NCBI GenBank assembly: GCA_052315315.1
Contig: JBLSDE010000002.1
Location: forward strand, 33,651-97,650
DNA from: Cuniculiplasma sp052315315
Lineage (GTDB): Archaea; Thermoplasmatota; Thermoplasmata; Thermoplasmatales; Thermoplasmataceae
Direction: 5' to 3'
DNA length: 64,000 bases
The notes beneath the pieces were generated by a model. The model did no database searches. It was not told where the DNA came from and saw nothing but the letters and a program-made list of their open reading frames with translations. The position numbers and the translations under genes were made by a program. Shown here in pieces: positions 44,352 to 55,367 of the stretch (positions within the stretch are counted from its first letter, which is position 1; every line of letters begins with the position of its first letter).

Positions 44352-45879
44352 AGCCTTAACTCCACCTTTTTTACATAGCATGTTAAACTTTGGTTTTTGA
44401 TTATCTCATAGAAATCTGTTGTTCTACTGATTGGGCTTATGATATGGGTATCAGAAGTATTTATATGCATGGTATGTACATGTATATTTTATGAATACTA
44501 TTCCAGACTGGGCCATGAAATACAAGACCAGAGGTGTATACATTCGTAATGTGGGAAACAATTACTACGCTTACAGAACCAGATCAAAGTGGATAAAGGA
44601 AGAGAAGAGGACAAAGACTCTTCCTCCTGAATATCTTGGTGTTGTGACTAAGAATGGTATTGTGAGGAAGGATCAGGTCATGGGGATAAGATCAGATTAT
44701 GAATACGGAAACATTGCACTTCTATATGGAATAGCAGAAAAGACCATACTGCCGGTTCTGAAAGAGATTTATCCATACCTGTATGAGAGAATAATCAATT
44801 ATGTCATCCTGAGAAATATACAGCCACTTCCAATGAAATCCATTCGGCATCTCTATGAGAAGACATACCTTTCACGCATGTCTGATGAATCCATGACACC
44901 TGCTTCCATATCCGGTATGCTTTCATCACTTCCGGAAGAGAGAAGTATCAACGTTATGAGAAAACTCACAGAAAATGGTGAATATGTGCTCATGGATTCA
45001 ACGGCAATATTCTCCAGATCAGAGAATATTTCATTTCTTGAACCTGGACATAATTCAAGGGAGATACATCTTCCACAGATCAATGTTATGATGCTCTTTT
45101 CCTCAACAAGAATAATGCCAACATTCATTAGGATTCTTCCCGGATCAATACGGGATGTTTCCGCCATGTCAAAGACCATTGACATGGCAGGTGTTGAGAA
45201 ATGTGTTATCGTGGCCGATAAGGGATTCTTCTCCTCTGATAATATCAAGAAACTGAAGAGTAAACATCTGAGCTATATCATACCATTGAGGAGAAACTCA
45301 TCACTCATACCTGAACAGGATCACTTCATGGGTGTGTTCATGTATGATGGCAAGCCTGTGAAGTACTGGAAGAGGAATGAAGATGTTTACATATATGAGG
45401 ATCCTGTGCTGAAGAGCGAGGAGGAAAAAGATTATCTCATCCGGATTGAGGAGAATAAAAAAAGCAAAAAACAGTACGATGAAAATGAGATCAATTTCGG
45501 AAAGCTGTACCTTCTTTCGGATCTCAATGAGGAACCTGAGAGAATATATCGGTTATACAAGCAGCGCGAATATGTGGAATACGCATTCAATGTATACAAA
45601 AATGATCTTGAGGCTGATCGATCATACCTGAGGGATGATCATATGCTATTCACCTACATGTTTCTGAATCTGCTGTCACTATATCTTCACTTCCAGATTC
45701 TCAACATGATAGATGGAAAATACAGTGTAAGGGATGTGCTCCTCATACTTTCCAGAATCAAGATCTACAAAATGGAAAAGTCGGAGATCATGAGCGAAGT
45801 CCCGAAAAAGTCAAGGGAGCTTGTAGAAAAACTTGGTATCGATCTGAGCATGTTATGTAAAAATTGATGAGTTAAGGCT
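44352..45879 (+). mobile_element. Intact IS1634-like insertion sequence with terminal inverted repeats
   Basis: About 1.5 kb bounded by imperfect inverted repeats. The left end reads AGCCTTAACTC-N5-TTTTTACATAGCATG (from 44352) and the right end read inward has AGCCTTAACTC-N5-TTTTTACATAACATG (ending 45879). The repeats enclose one transposase gene without lesions. Target duplications are not clear. It is the only insertion sequence here that looks capable of moving. Confidence 0.75.
44491..45867 (+). CDS. IS1634-like (IS4 superfamily) DDE transposase
   Basis: A 458-residue transposase. Catalytic acids: first D in YVLMDSTAIFSRSENISF, second D in CVIVADKGFFSSDNIKKL, and E in the C-terminal QREYVEYAFNVYKNDLEADR, the IS4-type Y-x2-R-x3-E-x6-K variant. 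Length and order match the IS1634 family found in many Thermoplasmatales. The gene starts 139 bases inside the left inverted repeat and its last codons overlap the right one. Confidence 0.88.
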   Translation: MNTIPDWAMKYKTRGVYIRNVGNNYYAYRTRSKWIKEEKRTKTLPPEYLGVVTKNGIVRKDQVMGIRSDYEYGNIALLYGIAEKTILPVLKEIYPYLYERIINYVILRNIQPLPMKSIRHLYEKTYLSRMSDESMTPASISGMLSSLPEERSINVMRKLTENGEYVLMDSTAIFSRSENISFLEPGHNSREIHLPQINVMMLFSSTRIMPTFIRILPGSIRDVSAMSKTIDMAGVEKCVIVADKGFFSSDNIKKLKSKHLSYIIPLRRNSSLIPEQDHFMGVFMYDGKPVKYWKRNEDVYIYEDPVLKSEEEKDYLIRIEENKKSKKQYDENEINFGKLYLLSDLNEEPERIYRLYKQREYVEYAFNVYKNDLEADRSYLRDDHMLFTYMFLNLLSLYLHFQILNMIDGKYSVRDVLLILSRIKIYKMEKSEIMSEVPKKSRELVEKLGIDLSMLCKN

Positions 45880-46054
45880 CTAGATCTATCTTCTTTAAAT
45901 TCCTATTTGTTTCAGTACAAGCTGACAATATATAATATATTTATTATAGAATGTTACTATCCACATCAATTATACATTAATAATTAAAATATAACTTAAA
46001 TATAAGGAATATGGGATAAACATTTAAATATTTCAAAATGTTGAAGTAAATTGC

Positions 46055-47636
46055 ATGGCAAATAATATGAAGAGAATGTTGGTTTTGATAATTCTATGTA
46101 TGTTCGTCTCTCTCTATTTTCAGGAGCAAAAACAAACTCACCAACACCAATGGAACAGAATGATATAATGAACAGCTTACCAGCGACCATGACATGGAAA
46201 CTGACGGGGTCTACATGTATATCAGATATTTCAGGTATTACAACCCTGAACATAGATATGAATTATATAGTTCGTCTGTACCCTGCAGAGGCACATCCCT
46301 CTGCTTTATGGTTAAACAGAATGGAGGATCATGGAGGATTGTTGGATACACGAAAGTATCAGGCACAGGAACATACTCATATACCTGCATGAACATTTAT
46401 GGAGAGGTGCAGATGGAGGCAAGATATGTATCAAAGTGCGCATTATGCTGTGGAGATATGAAAATGAACGCAGAAATGAATAGTGGAATTTCAAGTATAG
46501 GGAATGTAGTAACACATCACTTCTACCGTGAATACTTTTCTTTCTTTGGCTTGTCAAGCACAACAATAAATAACCATTTTCAGAACTACGTCGGATACAA
46601 TGGAAACAATTGCATTTATATGGCCAATATTAACGGCTTAGATAATGGAAAAGCCATAGATACAAACACATGCGATCTATTTGGTAAATATATTGATTTA
46701 AAGCCAGAATCTGCTGTGTACAATTCTTCAAGTAGGAACATTAATTATAAGTCTTTTTTAGTTGGTGATGAAAGTTACGAAGAGTATGATTCTGGTACAA
46801 ATCTTATGGTCAGATTAAATTTAACTGACATAGGTGCCGCAATAGGGACATATAACATTTCTAGTAATTGTCCTAGATGTATACCTTATACCAGCGAGTT
46901 AAAGACAAGTATAAAGGCAAATAACCAGCCTGAGGCAGAGGTATGCCTATTACCAAATGATGCTGATTATCAAATAGGCATTAATGTTACACATAATAAC
47001 AATAAGATGACTATGGAGGAATATGATTTAGAACAGTTAATGCTGGGCGGCCTTTCTCTTATTCCGGTAGTTGGTATTATTCCATCTGCAGCGTCTTTTG
47101 CCCTAACCGCCCAAAACCTTGTAAACTATATAACAAGTACAAGTCTCCAGCAGTCAAATCATGGTAATAAACCTGCAACTGTTTTATACACCACGTGCGG
47201 GGGACAAAAGATTCTAAACTGGCAGGAAAGATCTTGCTCATTTAAGAATTTCTACTCCACTGGATTGGTTGGAGGTGTTTGTATAAGTAATCAGTATGTA
47301 ACGGAACCATTTACCCTATGCATATCATATTCATCAATGTTTACAGAAAATAACGCAAAAGGCGCTACGATTAATGATATATTAAATTTCACACCAGCAA
47401 CACTGATTTACAATAACAGCATTCCTTCATCGCTCTCAGGTTATACTCTATATTTAATAGATGAAAACACGGGCTCTGCATATAAATTATTTGAAAGAAA
47501 CACATTGTTCGGATTCTTCGTAAATCCCTCTCAAAATTATGACCTGTATAAATTTATGAACGGGAAATTATCTTTGATAACAGAGATAAACTCAAAGAAT
47601 CTTATATCGGGAAGTGAGTATAATGTTCATCTATGA
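46055..47636 (+). pseudogene. Large secreted surface protein, module 2 (frameshifted)
   Basis: A CATTTAAATATTT box 25-30 bases upstream points to ATG 46055, which opens a signal peptide (MLVLIILCMFVSL). The frame then shifts. At a TC dinucleotide run (TCTCTCTCT near 46103-46112) the neighbouring frame continues as LFSGAKTNSPTPMEQND, and by about 46260 the third frame takes over and runs intact to 47636 (CFMVKQNGGSWRIVGYTKVS .. SGSEYNVHL). Loss of one TC unit would join the signal peptide to the next segment. The long part is beta-rich, cysteine-rich and asparagine-rich. Decayed or phase-variable. Confidence 0.55.
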
Positions 47637-47645
47637 GGATAGAGT

Positions 47646-48344
47646 ATGAATTACAATATAATGAAAAACAGAAAAGCTATAACAGCAATGCTGATCGTAA
47701 TCATAATAGCATCTCTAATATTTCCTTATGAAGTGATAACGAGAGATAACGAAAAAACAACATCATTTGACTGCTCAACCAAACTTATAAATTTCATGGG
47801 AACAAATTATCCAGGTTTAGTCACGCCGGCCCAGTATACCAACGTGTATAATAGCACTCTTCATGCTTTCTGCAAGGTTGGTTCAAAAGAAGAATATCTG
47901 AACACAACGTTAAATTTCACTTGTGTATGTTTTACTGGATGTAACCCACACATTAATTTATTTTTCTTTGATGCTCATTTCAATATAAATTATTCTTACA
48001 AAGCTCCAGTATACCTTAAACTTTCCTGCTATAATCAGGATTCGGTTTCAAACACAACAGTGTTCAAAATACCCTGTGATAATAACTCAGGGATTGTCAG
48101 TTCGCATTCAATAGACTCTACCTTTGCTTGTATTGGTAAGGTGTGTGCTTTTGGCAGCTATAACGAAGGCATAAATCTAACGTTTAGTACTCATTCTTAT
48201 TCTAATTATACTAAATTCCTTGAAAATGCAAATTATGAACTTCAAATCTATCTATCACAAAATCTTTACACCACCTACTTCATTACTATGAAAGCAGTCA
48301 ACGCAGATAGTAATAATCGCGAGGTGTTCTACCACGATGCCTAA
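47646..48344 (+). CDS. Small membrane-anchored surface protein, module 2 partner
   Basis: A 232-residue protein starting with an anchor (MKNRKAITAMLIVIIIASLI) and PYEVITRD, like the partners at 40830-41435 and 52306-52992. The outside part has many N-glycosylation sequons and eight or more cysteines (FTCVCFTGCNP, CIGKVCAFGSYN). It follows the module 2 large protein by nine bases. Intact, although its large partner is broken. Confidence 0.6.
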   Translation: MNYNIMKNRKAITAMLIVIIIASLIFPYEVITRDNEKTTSFDCSTKLINFMGTNYPGLVTPAQYTNVYNSTLHAFCKVGSKEEYLNTTLNFTCVCFTGCNPHINLFFFDAHFNINYSYKAPVYLKLSCYNQDSVSNTTVFKIPCDNNSGIVSSHSIDSTFACIGKVCAFGSYNEGINLTFSTHSYSNYTKFLENANYELQIYLSQNLYTTYFITMKAVNADSNNREVFYHDA

Positions 48345-49289
48345 TATGAAAAATGTAAAAAGACGAATCTATACATTACGATTTGATTGAGATTTGCTTA
48401 CATAATTCTGAATTTATATAATGTTTAGAACCCTAAGCCAACAGAATATATTCGCTTTTTAATAACCACCTACTGAAAGTTCGTTGTTTGTAAGGTGCAG
48501 CTATTCAATAACATTTACTCGATTTCACCTTGCATTTATAGAACCCTCTTAGTGTTCTTTTCAAACGATTCATAATGAATTCCGCAGCTTAAATAGACCA
48601 TCTTCATTCCCAGCTCCTTCAATGGTATGGAATTAACGATATTGATTACCCTCCTTATTTCCAGGTTCATACCCATTGGGAGATTCGTTTAATGTGTCTA
48701 TTTCTTAATTTGTCTTGGATTACCATATTACTCCTAAAACTGAGCCGGATTTTTCTTAGAATTTTACACTATCCTGGGACGTGAAAAGCATCATTTATTC
48801 CTGAAAGTGCTGAAATGATTACTGGTATCCTCAATTATGTGTAAGAGCAATATTCCCTTCAAATTGGTATCTGTCTCACTGAGATATTCCCACTTCTTGT
48901 ATGAGTAAGGATTCTTGATCAATGAATATCGCATCACTGGAAATCATCTCTTGAATACGGTCAGATTCTTTTCTCCTAATCTGGAGGCTCATATTCTGTG
49001 ATTAATAGTGCTTCAATAAAACCACTCTTTTGGATATCCGTGAGGACATTCAGGCATGCACTTAAATTCTCAATAGTATTCGTGCAGAATCAAAGTATTT
49101 CATAAATCCTGATTCCCCTTTGTCAATTGAAAATATTTTGCTCAGGCTTACAAGTATTTTAAAGCCAATGGAAAAGATACCATGTATGAAAAATGCATTT
49201 TATCCGTTCTCAAGCGATCTGGATTACCATTGACTATAGTTTATTACTAATATTATCACACTTCTAATCATTACATTTTCATTGCCAAA
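48345..49289. other. About 0.9 kb of decayed DNA, mostly transposase remnants
   Basis: No intact gene. On the minus strand two short coding-like pieces remain: one at 48536-48670 (RRVINIVNSIPLKELGMK) and one around 48905-48965 (ISSDAIFIDQESLLIQEVGI). The second recalls the first catalytic aspartate region of IS4/IS1634 transposases. The pieces are in different frames with many stops. Confidence 0.4.
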
Positions 49290-50294
49290 ACGGAGATATT
49301 TCCCATCGAGAGAAAACTGCCAGAAGCCGATCTGAACAGACTCATTAAACGCCTTGAAGGAAGCACGAAGATCCTGAAAAAACTTCTTTTTATAAGATAC
49401 AGGTATGATGGTGATTCTGTAGAAACAGCTTCTAAAAGAATAGGCATAACAAAGATGATGGGTTATTCATGGCAGAGGAGATGGAATCAGGCTGGATACA
49501 AAGGCCTGATACCAGGATATGCCAGAAAAGGCCTATCAAAGATATCTGAAGAACAGAAGGAATTACTGGGGGAGAAACTTAAAAATGGACAATACACATC
49601 AGCACAGGTCAGGAATATCATAATGGAACAGTTTGGAATTGAGTATACAATGAAACAGGTATGGGTCATACTAAAAAAGATGGGGATGAGGCATGCAAAG
49701 CCATACCTGCATGATAAGGGAAGACCATGAAATGCTGAGGATATTCTAAAAAACTTAGGTACTGTATCCATTGAAGAGACCATACTGGGATTCTTTGATG
49801 AATCTGCGCCACAGATCACATCTAACACAGTGAGATTGTGGTCGTTCCATAAGCCTGAAATAATAAGGGACACATCAAAATACAGGGCAAATACATTTGG
49901 ATTCTACTCAATCAACGGAAACAGTGTTATTGATTTCCAGGATCATTCAAGGAAGGAGAATGTTGTTTCCTTCATTACATCTGTAAGGGAGGGTAATCCT
50001 GAGGGAAAAATCATGATAATACTGGACAACTTCAGATCACATCATTCTAAAGCAGTCATGAAAACAGCAGAACTCCTCAATATAATACCTGTATTCCTTC
50101 CACCATATTCCCCTGATCTGAATCCAATAGAATTCATATGGAAGAGTGTGAAGAGGGAAGTATCAAAAGCACCTGTATACTCTGAAGAGGAGATGGAAGA
50201 TACTGTTAGAATGACTTTCATGAATCTGTCAGGAAGGCTGACATTTGCAAAAAGATGGTCTGAGAAGTTCTTAAATAAAAGTATAATAATATAG
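49290..50294 (+). pseudogene. IS630-family transposase interrupted by one in-frame TGA
   Basis: One frame runs from about 49290 to 50294 and is broken only by TGA at 49728-49730. Before it: helix-turn-helix KRIGITKMMGYSWQRRWNQA and LKKMGMRHAKPYLHDKGRP. After it: catalytic FFDESAPQI, IMIILDNFRSHHSKAV and YSPDLNPIEFIWKSVKREVS, the DDE triad of IS630. No ATG fits the very start, so the 5' end may be damaged as well. Apart from the TGA the coding sequence is in good state. Confidence 0.75.
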
Positions 50295-50378
50295 GTGATT
50301 AACTGTATTTCATGTAAACTCACGATGTATATCTTTAATATAGCAAATTTCATATAGAATTGATGTTTCATATTTTTA

Positions 50379-52313
50379 ATGATAAATAATGAATTGATAA
50401 CAGAGCCTAGAGATGTTAAAATTTATATTAAAGTGTTAACTATTTTCATTGTAATTTTCATGCTCTGGCTTTCTTTTTCATATATTGTAAACTACAACAA
50501 TCAAAGCGATGTTCGCACTGAAACATATAACTACCTTGGAGAGAAAGTTAGATTCACAGGAAATGTGGTAACACTGTCATTTGGATCATTGAATTTTCCA
50601 CTGTCCTGGAATATATATGAAATAAGGGCAAATGGTGGAGGAGCAAAGGCAATTCCATACCTTTCAGGAAATTCTGGGAATTTCTTGGATCACGTAGGAT
50701 TCAATAGGTACAGTTCAAGAAGAATTTACAATCCTATTGAGAATGCGGCGGTGCTGACGTAATATAATAGGAGTGTTAGAATGTCAGAAATATATTCCTT
50801 CGAAAACGGATGCATAAATTCCTATCTTACATTTAAAAACACAGGAAATAAAACAACTGTCTTTGAGGTAGTTTTCTCAATACTTTCCAATTCTGACATA
50901 AATGCTGTTACAGAAGGTTTCAATTACAATTGCTATTCAATGAGAAATCCAGGAGACAGTTCCCATCTTATCCCCCCAACATCCATGTACGTCCAAACAG
51001 GAAACCTCACAGTCTCATGGTATGGTGAGCAGTCAATATACCACGGTGGAATTATAAGCAGTACCAATGATGGAAACAGTATTTCAGTACCTTTTGGTCC
51101 CATATCACTAACACCCAATTCATCATATTCCATAGATCCAACAATCTCTCCGTCACCCATGAGAATCATAGGAACTCCGCCAGGCGGAGGATGTTGTATA
51201 AGGGAATTGCCAAGTATTTTCAATTTCCATAATCTTACATCCCCATATTTGGGTCCTGGTGAGTATTATTCAATCAAAGGATATGTTAAGATAAATGGAA
51301 AGATAAATGGAGCCTATCCATCTACATACGTTGGCTATGCAGAAAAATACATAAACTCAAAAGATTGGGGTTACTGTGCAATGAAAACAATAAGATCAAA
51401 TCAATGCGTGGAATTAAATATACCATATAGGGATCTTATAAATGCCAGGTGCATACGGATGTTCGCTTCCAATATATTTGGAGTTGAAAAGGATCCGAAT
51501 AAGGCTTACGTGTATACTGCCCTAATTCCACAAGTTAACAGAACAATTGAAATCTACAATTCCACAGGATTCGCTGTTGGTGCTTACAATATGGCACTTG
51601 GTTCTTTGTCTGGTATCATTTCTCACTATAACCTTACACTGCATAACCAAAAACTCACACAAATATTTCCCAACGATCAGGGATTTGAGACGACAGTTAC
51701 CTACTTGAATTCAATCATATCACCAAATTACTTCCTTCTGTCTCCTGATAGAATTTCCGAAAAGATATACTCACGAGATAATTACACTCCAAATTCGAAT
51801 CCTTTAGTTATCAACGGTTACTCATTATGTGCAGGATCTAACACATATTCATCCAATGGAGTTAACGGGCTGAGGGATCTAATATATTATGGTTTCAAAG
51901 CACTGCAAACCTCTTTATCGATAACATCTCCCGAATATGCCATTTTATACAGTATAATTGATTCCATTATACAGTATTTGGCCAATCATTATTTCTTTCC
52001 CTCATACGCCAACACACATATTGAAGAATATGAATCAAAGTTGTGTACCGAATATGGCTATAACTATCGGTGGGCAAGTTATGCTGAAATGCATCGACAT
52101 TACTGGGGTATAAAAACAGGTTCAGATTACATTAATGACCTCTCAGCGGGTCAATACTGCAATTTTACTGCATATCTACTATATTCGGTTTCAATGACAT
52201 TGCCAGGCTTTGTAAGTGACAGACCCGTCTGCTCTCATTCTGAATTATACCCATTTTCCATAAGTTCCTCGTACACATTGATGGGCTATTACCCGGTGGT
52301 CTTCCATGAATAA
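50379..52313 (+). pseudogene. Large surface protein, module 3, split by one in-frame TAA
   Basis: A single frame runs from ATG 50379 to 52313, broken only by TAA at 50760-50762. The first part has an anchor (VLTIFIVIFMLWLSFSYIV) and a beta segment TLSFGSLNFPLSWNIYEI that matches EIGFGSTVQSMEWQILNV of the intact module 1 protein. After the stop the frame goes on YNRSVRMSEIYSFENGCINS, again aligned with module 1, so this was one gene. The remainder has SVPFGPISLTPNSSYSID, a GGGCC hinge and a long Asn/Tyr/Cys-rich domain. Restart at ATG 50781 would give a protein without a signal. Confidence 0.65.
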
Positions 52314-52992
52314 AAAGAATAAGAAGATTATTGCAATTCTGGTTGCCTCCATAATTCTCATCAGTTACGTTACCTATTCGGAAATTCTTTCCTATGACAG
52401 ATCAGCGAGAGTGGAACCTAAGATGCTTAAAGAGAAACAGATGCTGGATATTTTTGGTTTTCATAATTACACAATTTGGTGGTACAGGAATTCATCAAAT
52501 TTCTCTATAACTTCAGAATACGCCTTTGCAGGTACATATTTGCAGTTATTTACTAATTCTTCCACTTACCCTCACTTGCAATGTTTTTTTGCAATTTGCG
52601 ATACTCTGTATATTTTTAAAAACAAAACAAATCCGTTCAGTGATTACAAGGATCACGGATATTTAGCCTGGTATTTTCCTATTTTTGAAACGCATTATGA
52701 AGTGAATGGAAGTATCAATTTTACATTTTACATACCAAAAATATTACCAAATCCGTTATGTAAACCAAGCAGGTTAGGAAATATGCTATCGCCTCCAGAG
52801 GTTTTTTTAGCTGCTCTCAATTTTACGCCAAATAGTGGATATAAATTGATAATTTTCAACGTGCCAGCTTTTTTCCCCCAAAATATGTCAAAGAAATTTA
52901 CTTTCTATGCAGGCATTGCTGAAAATATCTTCTTAAGTGTAAAGGGCTTAAGCTATGAAAGTGTAAAACAACAGGAGGGTTTCTTCATTTAA
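52306..52992 (+). CDS. Small membrane-anchored surface protein, module 3 partner
   Basis: A 228-residue protein with an N-terminal anchor (NKKIIAILVASIILISYV then TYSEILSYD) and an outside part rich in Phe, Asn and Cys pairs (LQCFFAICDTLYIFKNKT). It overlaps the end of the module 3 large protein by eight bases. Third member of the small-partner group, intact. Function unknown. Confidence 0.6.
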   Translation: MNKKNKKIIAILVASIILISYVTYSEILSYDRSARVEPKMLKEKQMLDIFGFHNYTIWWYRNSSNFSITSEYAFAGTYLQLFTNSSTYPHLQCFFAICDTLYIFKNKTNPFSDYKDHGYLAWYFPIFETHYEVNGSINFTFYIPKILPNPLCKPSRLGNMLSPPEVFLAALNFTPNSGYKLIIFNVPAFFPQNMSKKFTFYAGIAENIFLSVKGLSYESVKQQEGFFI

Positions 52993-53964
52993 TTCGTTAA
53001 CGTCTATAATGCTATATTTATTAACCTAGACATCTAGTGGTTAAAATGATAAAGGAGGCCCATCAACACCCGTTAACAGCATTTCGTTGTAGTTGATTCG
53101 CCAGGGACAGGGTTACCCAAAACCATGACAGACACATGAATAGATGGGTCTTTATGTAGATCTTCTAAATTTAAGACCAAAAAAAGGATATAATTATCAG
53201 AATCTAAGTGAACACCTGTCGTTCCGATCACTTTTGATTATACAACGCTGTATAACGCTTGTTATACAGCATTATTGAGTTAGAATTTAAAATGACAGCA
53301 GACCCAGTAAATATAAGTCTCGCTAAAAGATTATTTACGGAGATCAAGCTGAAAAATTGATGGTATTTTAGTATGCACTCTAACTATATTCTTTGCAGAA
53401 GGGGTTTATAAATTGAAGGCCAATTAAAATCGACTGTTCAAAACTGTTTTCTTGAATGGATCTTTATTGACCAATTCTAAGATGGTGTTAGGGATATATA
53501 GAACGCTTTGTTTTTTAAAAGATATGTCTCACTATGTAGGCATTTGTGTCCTATTGAGATTCTAAAAAACCCAAAATCAATATTCCAATAACGCGCGTGA
53601 ACATTTATCTTTTTGGACTCAAATTCGAGTTATGGGTAAGTTAAGATATATTCGTTATATAATATCGTTTAGAGCGCTATTCTCATTAATAAATATCGAT
53701 TAACTTAACTAAAATTATTTCTTAGAATTTTCATTTTTAGACTACTACTGTTATCATACGTATTATAGCGATACTATGATGATGAAATATGCTATAATAA
53801 AAACATCTGAGGAGATTTTAGTCCAATTTCATTTAGTAATTAGAAGTGACTAGTTATGCAATAACTATTGTATATGTAAATGATTTACTTGATTATGATA
53901 TATTGCTTTTTTATAATATGTAATTAAGATTCAGTTTCTCCTATGTACATTATTCTACCTTCCC
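52993..53964. other. Nearly 1 kb without a recognisable gene
   Basis: AT-rich stretch between module 3 and an IS630 remnant. Only very short frames are present (for example 53292-53360, 22 codons). One perfect palindrome (53247-53270) stands out. Another weak inverted pair, GGTCTT/AAGACC, lies near 53147-53179. No tRNA or CRISPR repeat seen. Confidence 0.5.
53247..53270. repeat. Perfect 10-bp inverted repeat with 4-base loop
   Basis: GCTGTATAAC-GCTT-GTTATACAGC. As RNA it would form a ten-pair hairpin. It could be a structured RNA element, a protein-binding site or the end of a lost mobile element. There is no T-run after it, so a terminator is unlikely. Confidence 0.6.
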
Positions 53965-54905
53965 CTAATTCTTTCCCATAATTGGTTGTGAGGGGAGACT
54001 ATAATCCCTGATTATTCTTATCAGTTTTTCAGGATCACTTTTCAGATTGTTCATTGTGAGAGTAATCTTGCTTTTCAGATCATTCACGTTATAAGGGCAG
54101 AAATTTGGAAGTTCCGGATATTTCATGGCATTCCACACATATTCATCTGGATTGAGGTCATGAGAATATGCAGGAATTCTTCTCGTGATCAACCTGTCAT
54201 TATGTGTTTCCAGAAAATTTTTCACCGTCCTGCTTCTGTGTATTGTTATATTATCCCAGAACATGTAAATGATCCAAGAAGCTGATTATATCATTACTAT
54301 CCATGCTTCCTTCCTTAATCATGAAATATAAATTTCTGTCAGGTGTTACAGCTGATGTTATTGATATACGATCCCTGTTGTCCTTCGTCTTGATTCCCAG
54401 CCTCCTACCTTTCTGGGCCATGTCTTCCACAAGTTGGGCCTGCTCTGTACTCCCGATTCATCATGGAACAGAAAGGTTGCATTCTTCTCATTCGCCTCTT
54501 TCACATATTCAGGATAATTCTTTTCAAGCCACTCCTTCAAGTATTTAGTATTCTTCTCCATAGTCACTGCAACCGGGATCTGCCCTGAATAGCCGAGATT
54601 TTTCAGAACACGCCAGATATGTGTTGGGATGTACTCAACATCAAATTCCTTCTCTATGACTTCAAATATTCTCTTCAGTTTCTCATTCTGAACCTTTGTC
54701 AGTTTTCCCTTTAACCTGGCAGCTTCCTGTGACGTCAGTCTCCATTCTGTTTTAGTTTAACTGACCAGTTTTAAATTGTCCTGCTGTTAACCCCAAGTTT
54801 CCTTGATATGACAGATTTCTTCACGCCTTTCTTAGGTATTTCAAAACCCTGCTACCTTTTACATTCCCTGACTTCTGATTTGTCACTGGAGCCGTGTTTT
54901 ATCAT
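53965..54905 (-). pseudogene. Second IS630-family transposase, heavily frameshifted
   Basis: From ATG 54905 the N-terminal helix-turn-helix reads GVKKSVISRKLGVNSRTI with stops. A second frame holds LKGKLTKVQNEKLKRIFEVI, YIPTHIWRVLKNLGYSG and then FLFHDESGVQSRP (first catalytic D). A third frame (ending 53965) holds MFWDNITIHRSRTVKNFL and YSHDLNPDEYVWNAMK with the second D and the E. It differs from the copy at 49290-50294 and belongs to another IS630 subgroup. Dead element. Confidence 0.75.
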
Positions 54906-55177
54906 TCCAGTAACTATAATTATCATGTGGAAACATATTATAGTAATATTATTATAGAATGTTAATCATCATATGCATGAATCAATCCAAAGAACAGTAA
55001 GTCAATTTGCACTCATCCTTTGTTAAGATATCCCATGTATATCATTTCTAGATTGCACTTCAAAGATTATGGTAGGTGAATGTGTCCATAGTAAATGAGT
55101 ATCTGAGGAATGGATATCATGGGTATACAGATCAAGAATGCTTGATATAATCAAGCTGGGAAAGGCGATAAAGAAGC

Positions 55178-55353
55178 ACATTTAGGGCAGATTGGTAGCC
55201 ATAAAATCGCGGCAAAATTCATCTATTGTGGAAGGATTGAACAAAAAGATAAGAAAAGCTTTCAGGTGTTCGTATAGTTTCAAGGCAGAGGAGGATGGGG
55301 ATTCGATCATATATCTTGTGGCAGGAGGATTGAGATTACCACCAGAATGTTAG
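55178..55353 (+). pseudogene. C-terminal remnant of a DDE transposase, repeat of 40710-40814
   Basis: After a TAG the frame reads RLVAIKSRQNSSIVEGLNKK, KIRKAFRCSYSFKAEEDGD and ends SIIYLVAGGLRLPPEC. The NSSIVEGLNKKIR block resembles the glutamate helix of DDE transposases. The end matches the shorter scrap near 40.8 kb. It abuts the defence-type operon. Confidence 0.55.
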
Positions 55354-55367
55354 AGAGATCCATTATT

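Noticed and set aside
38825..50762. Genetic-code change or pyrrolysine to explain the in-frame stops
   Set aside because: The stops are TAA and TGA, not TAG, and core genes here end normally with the same codons. Decay is simpler.
52993..53964. Possible CRISPR array or tRNA in the gene-free kilobase next to the surface modules
   Set aside because: No regularly spaced direct repeats and no tRNA cloverleaf or TTCRANNC box could be made out by eye; only one palindrome stands out.
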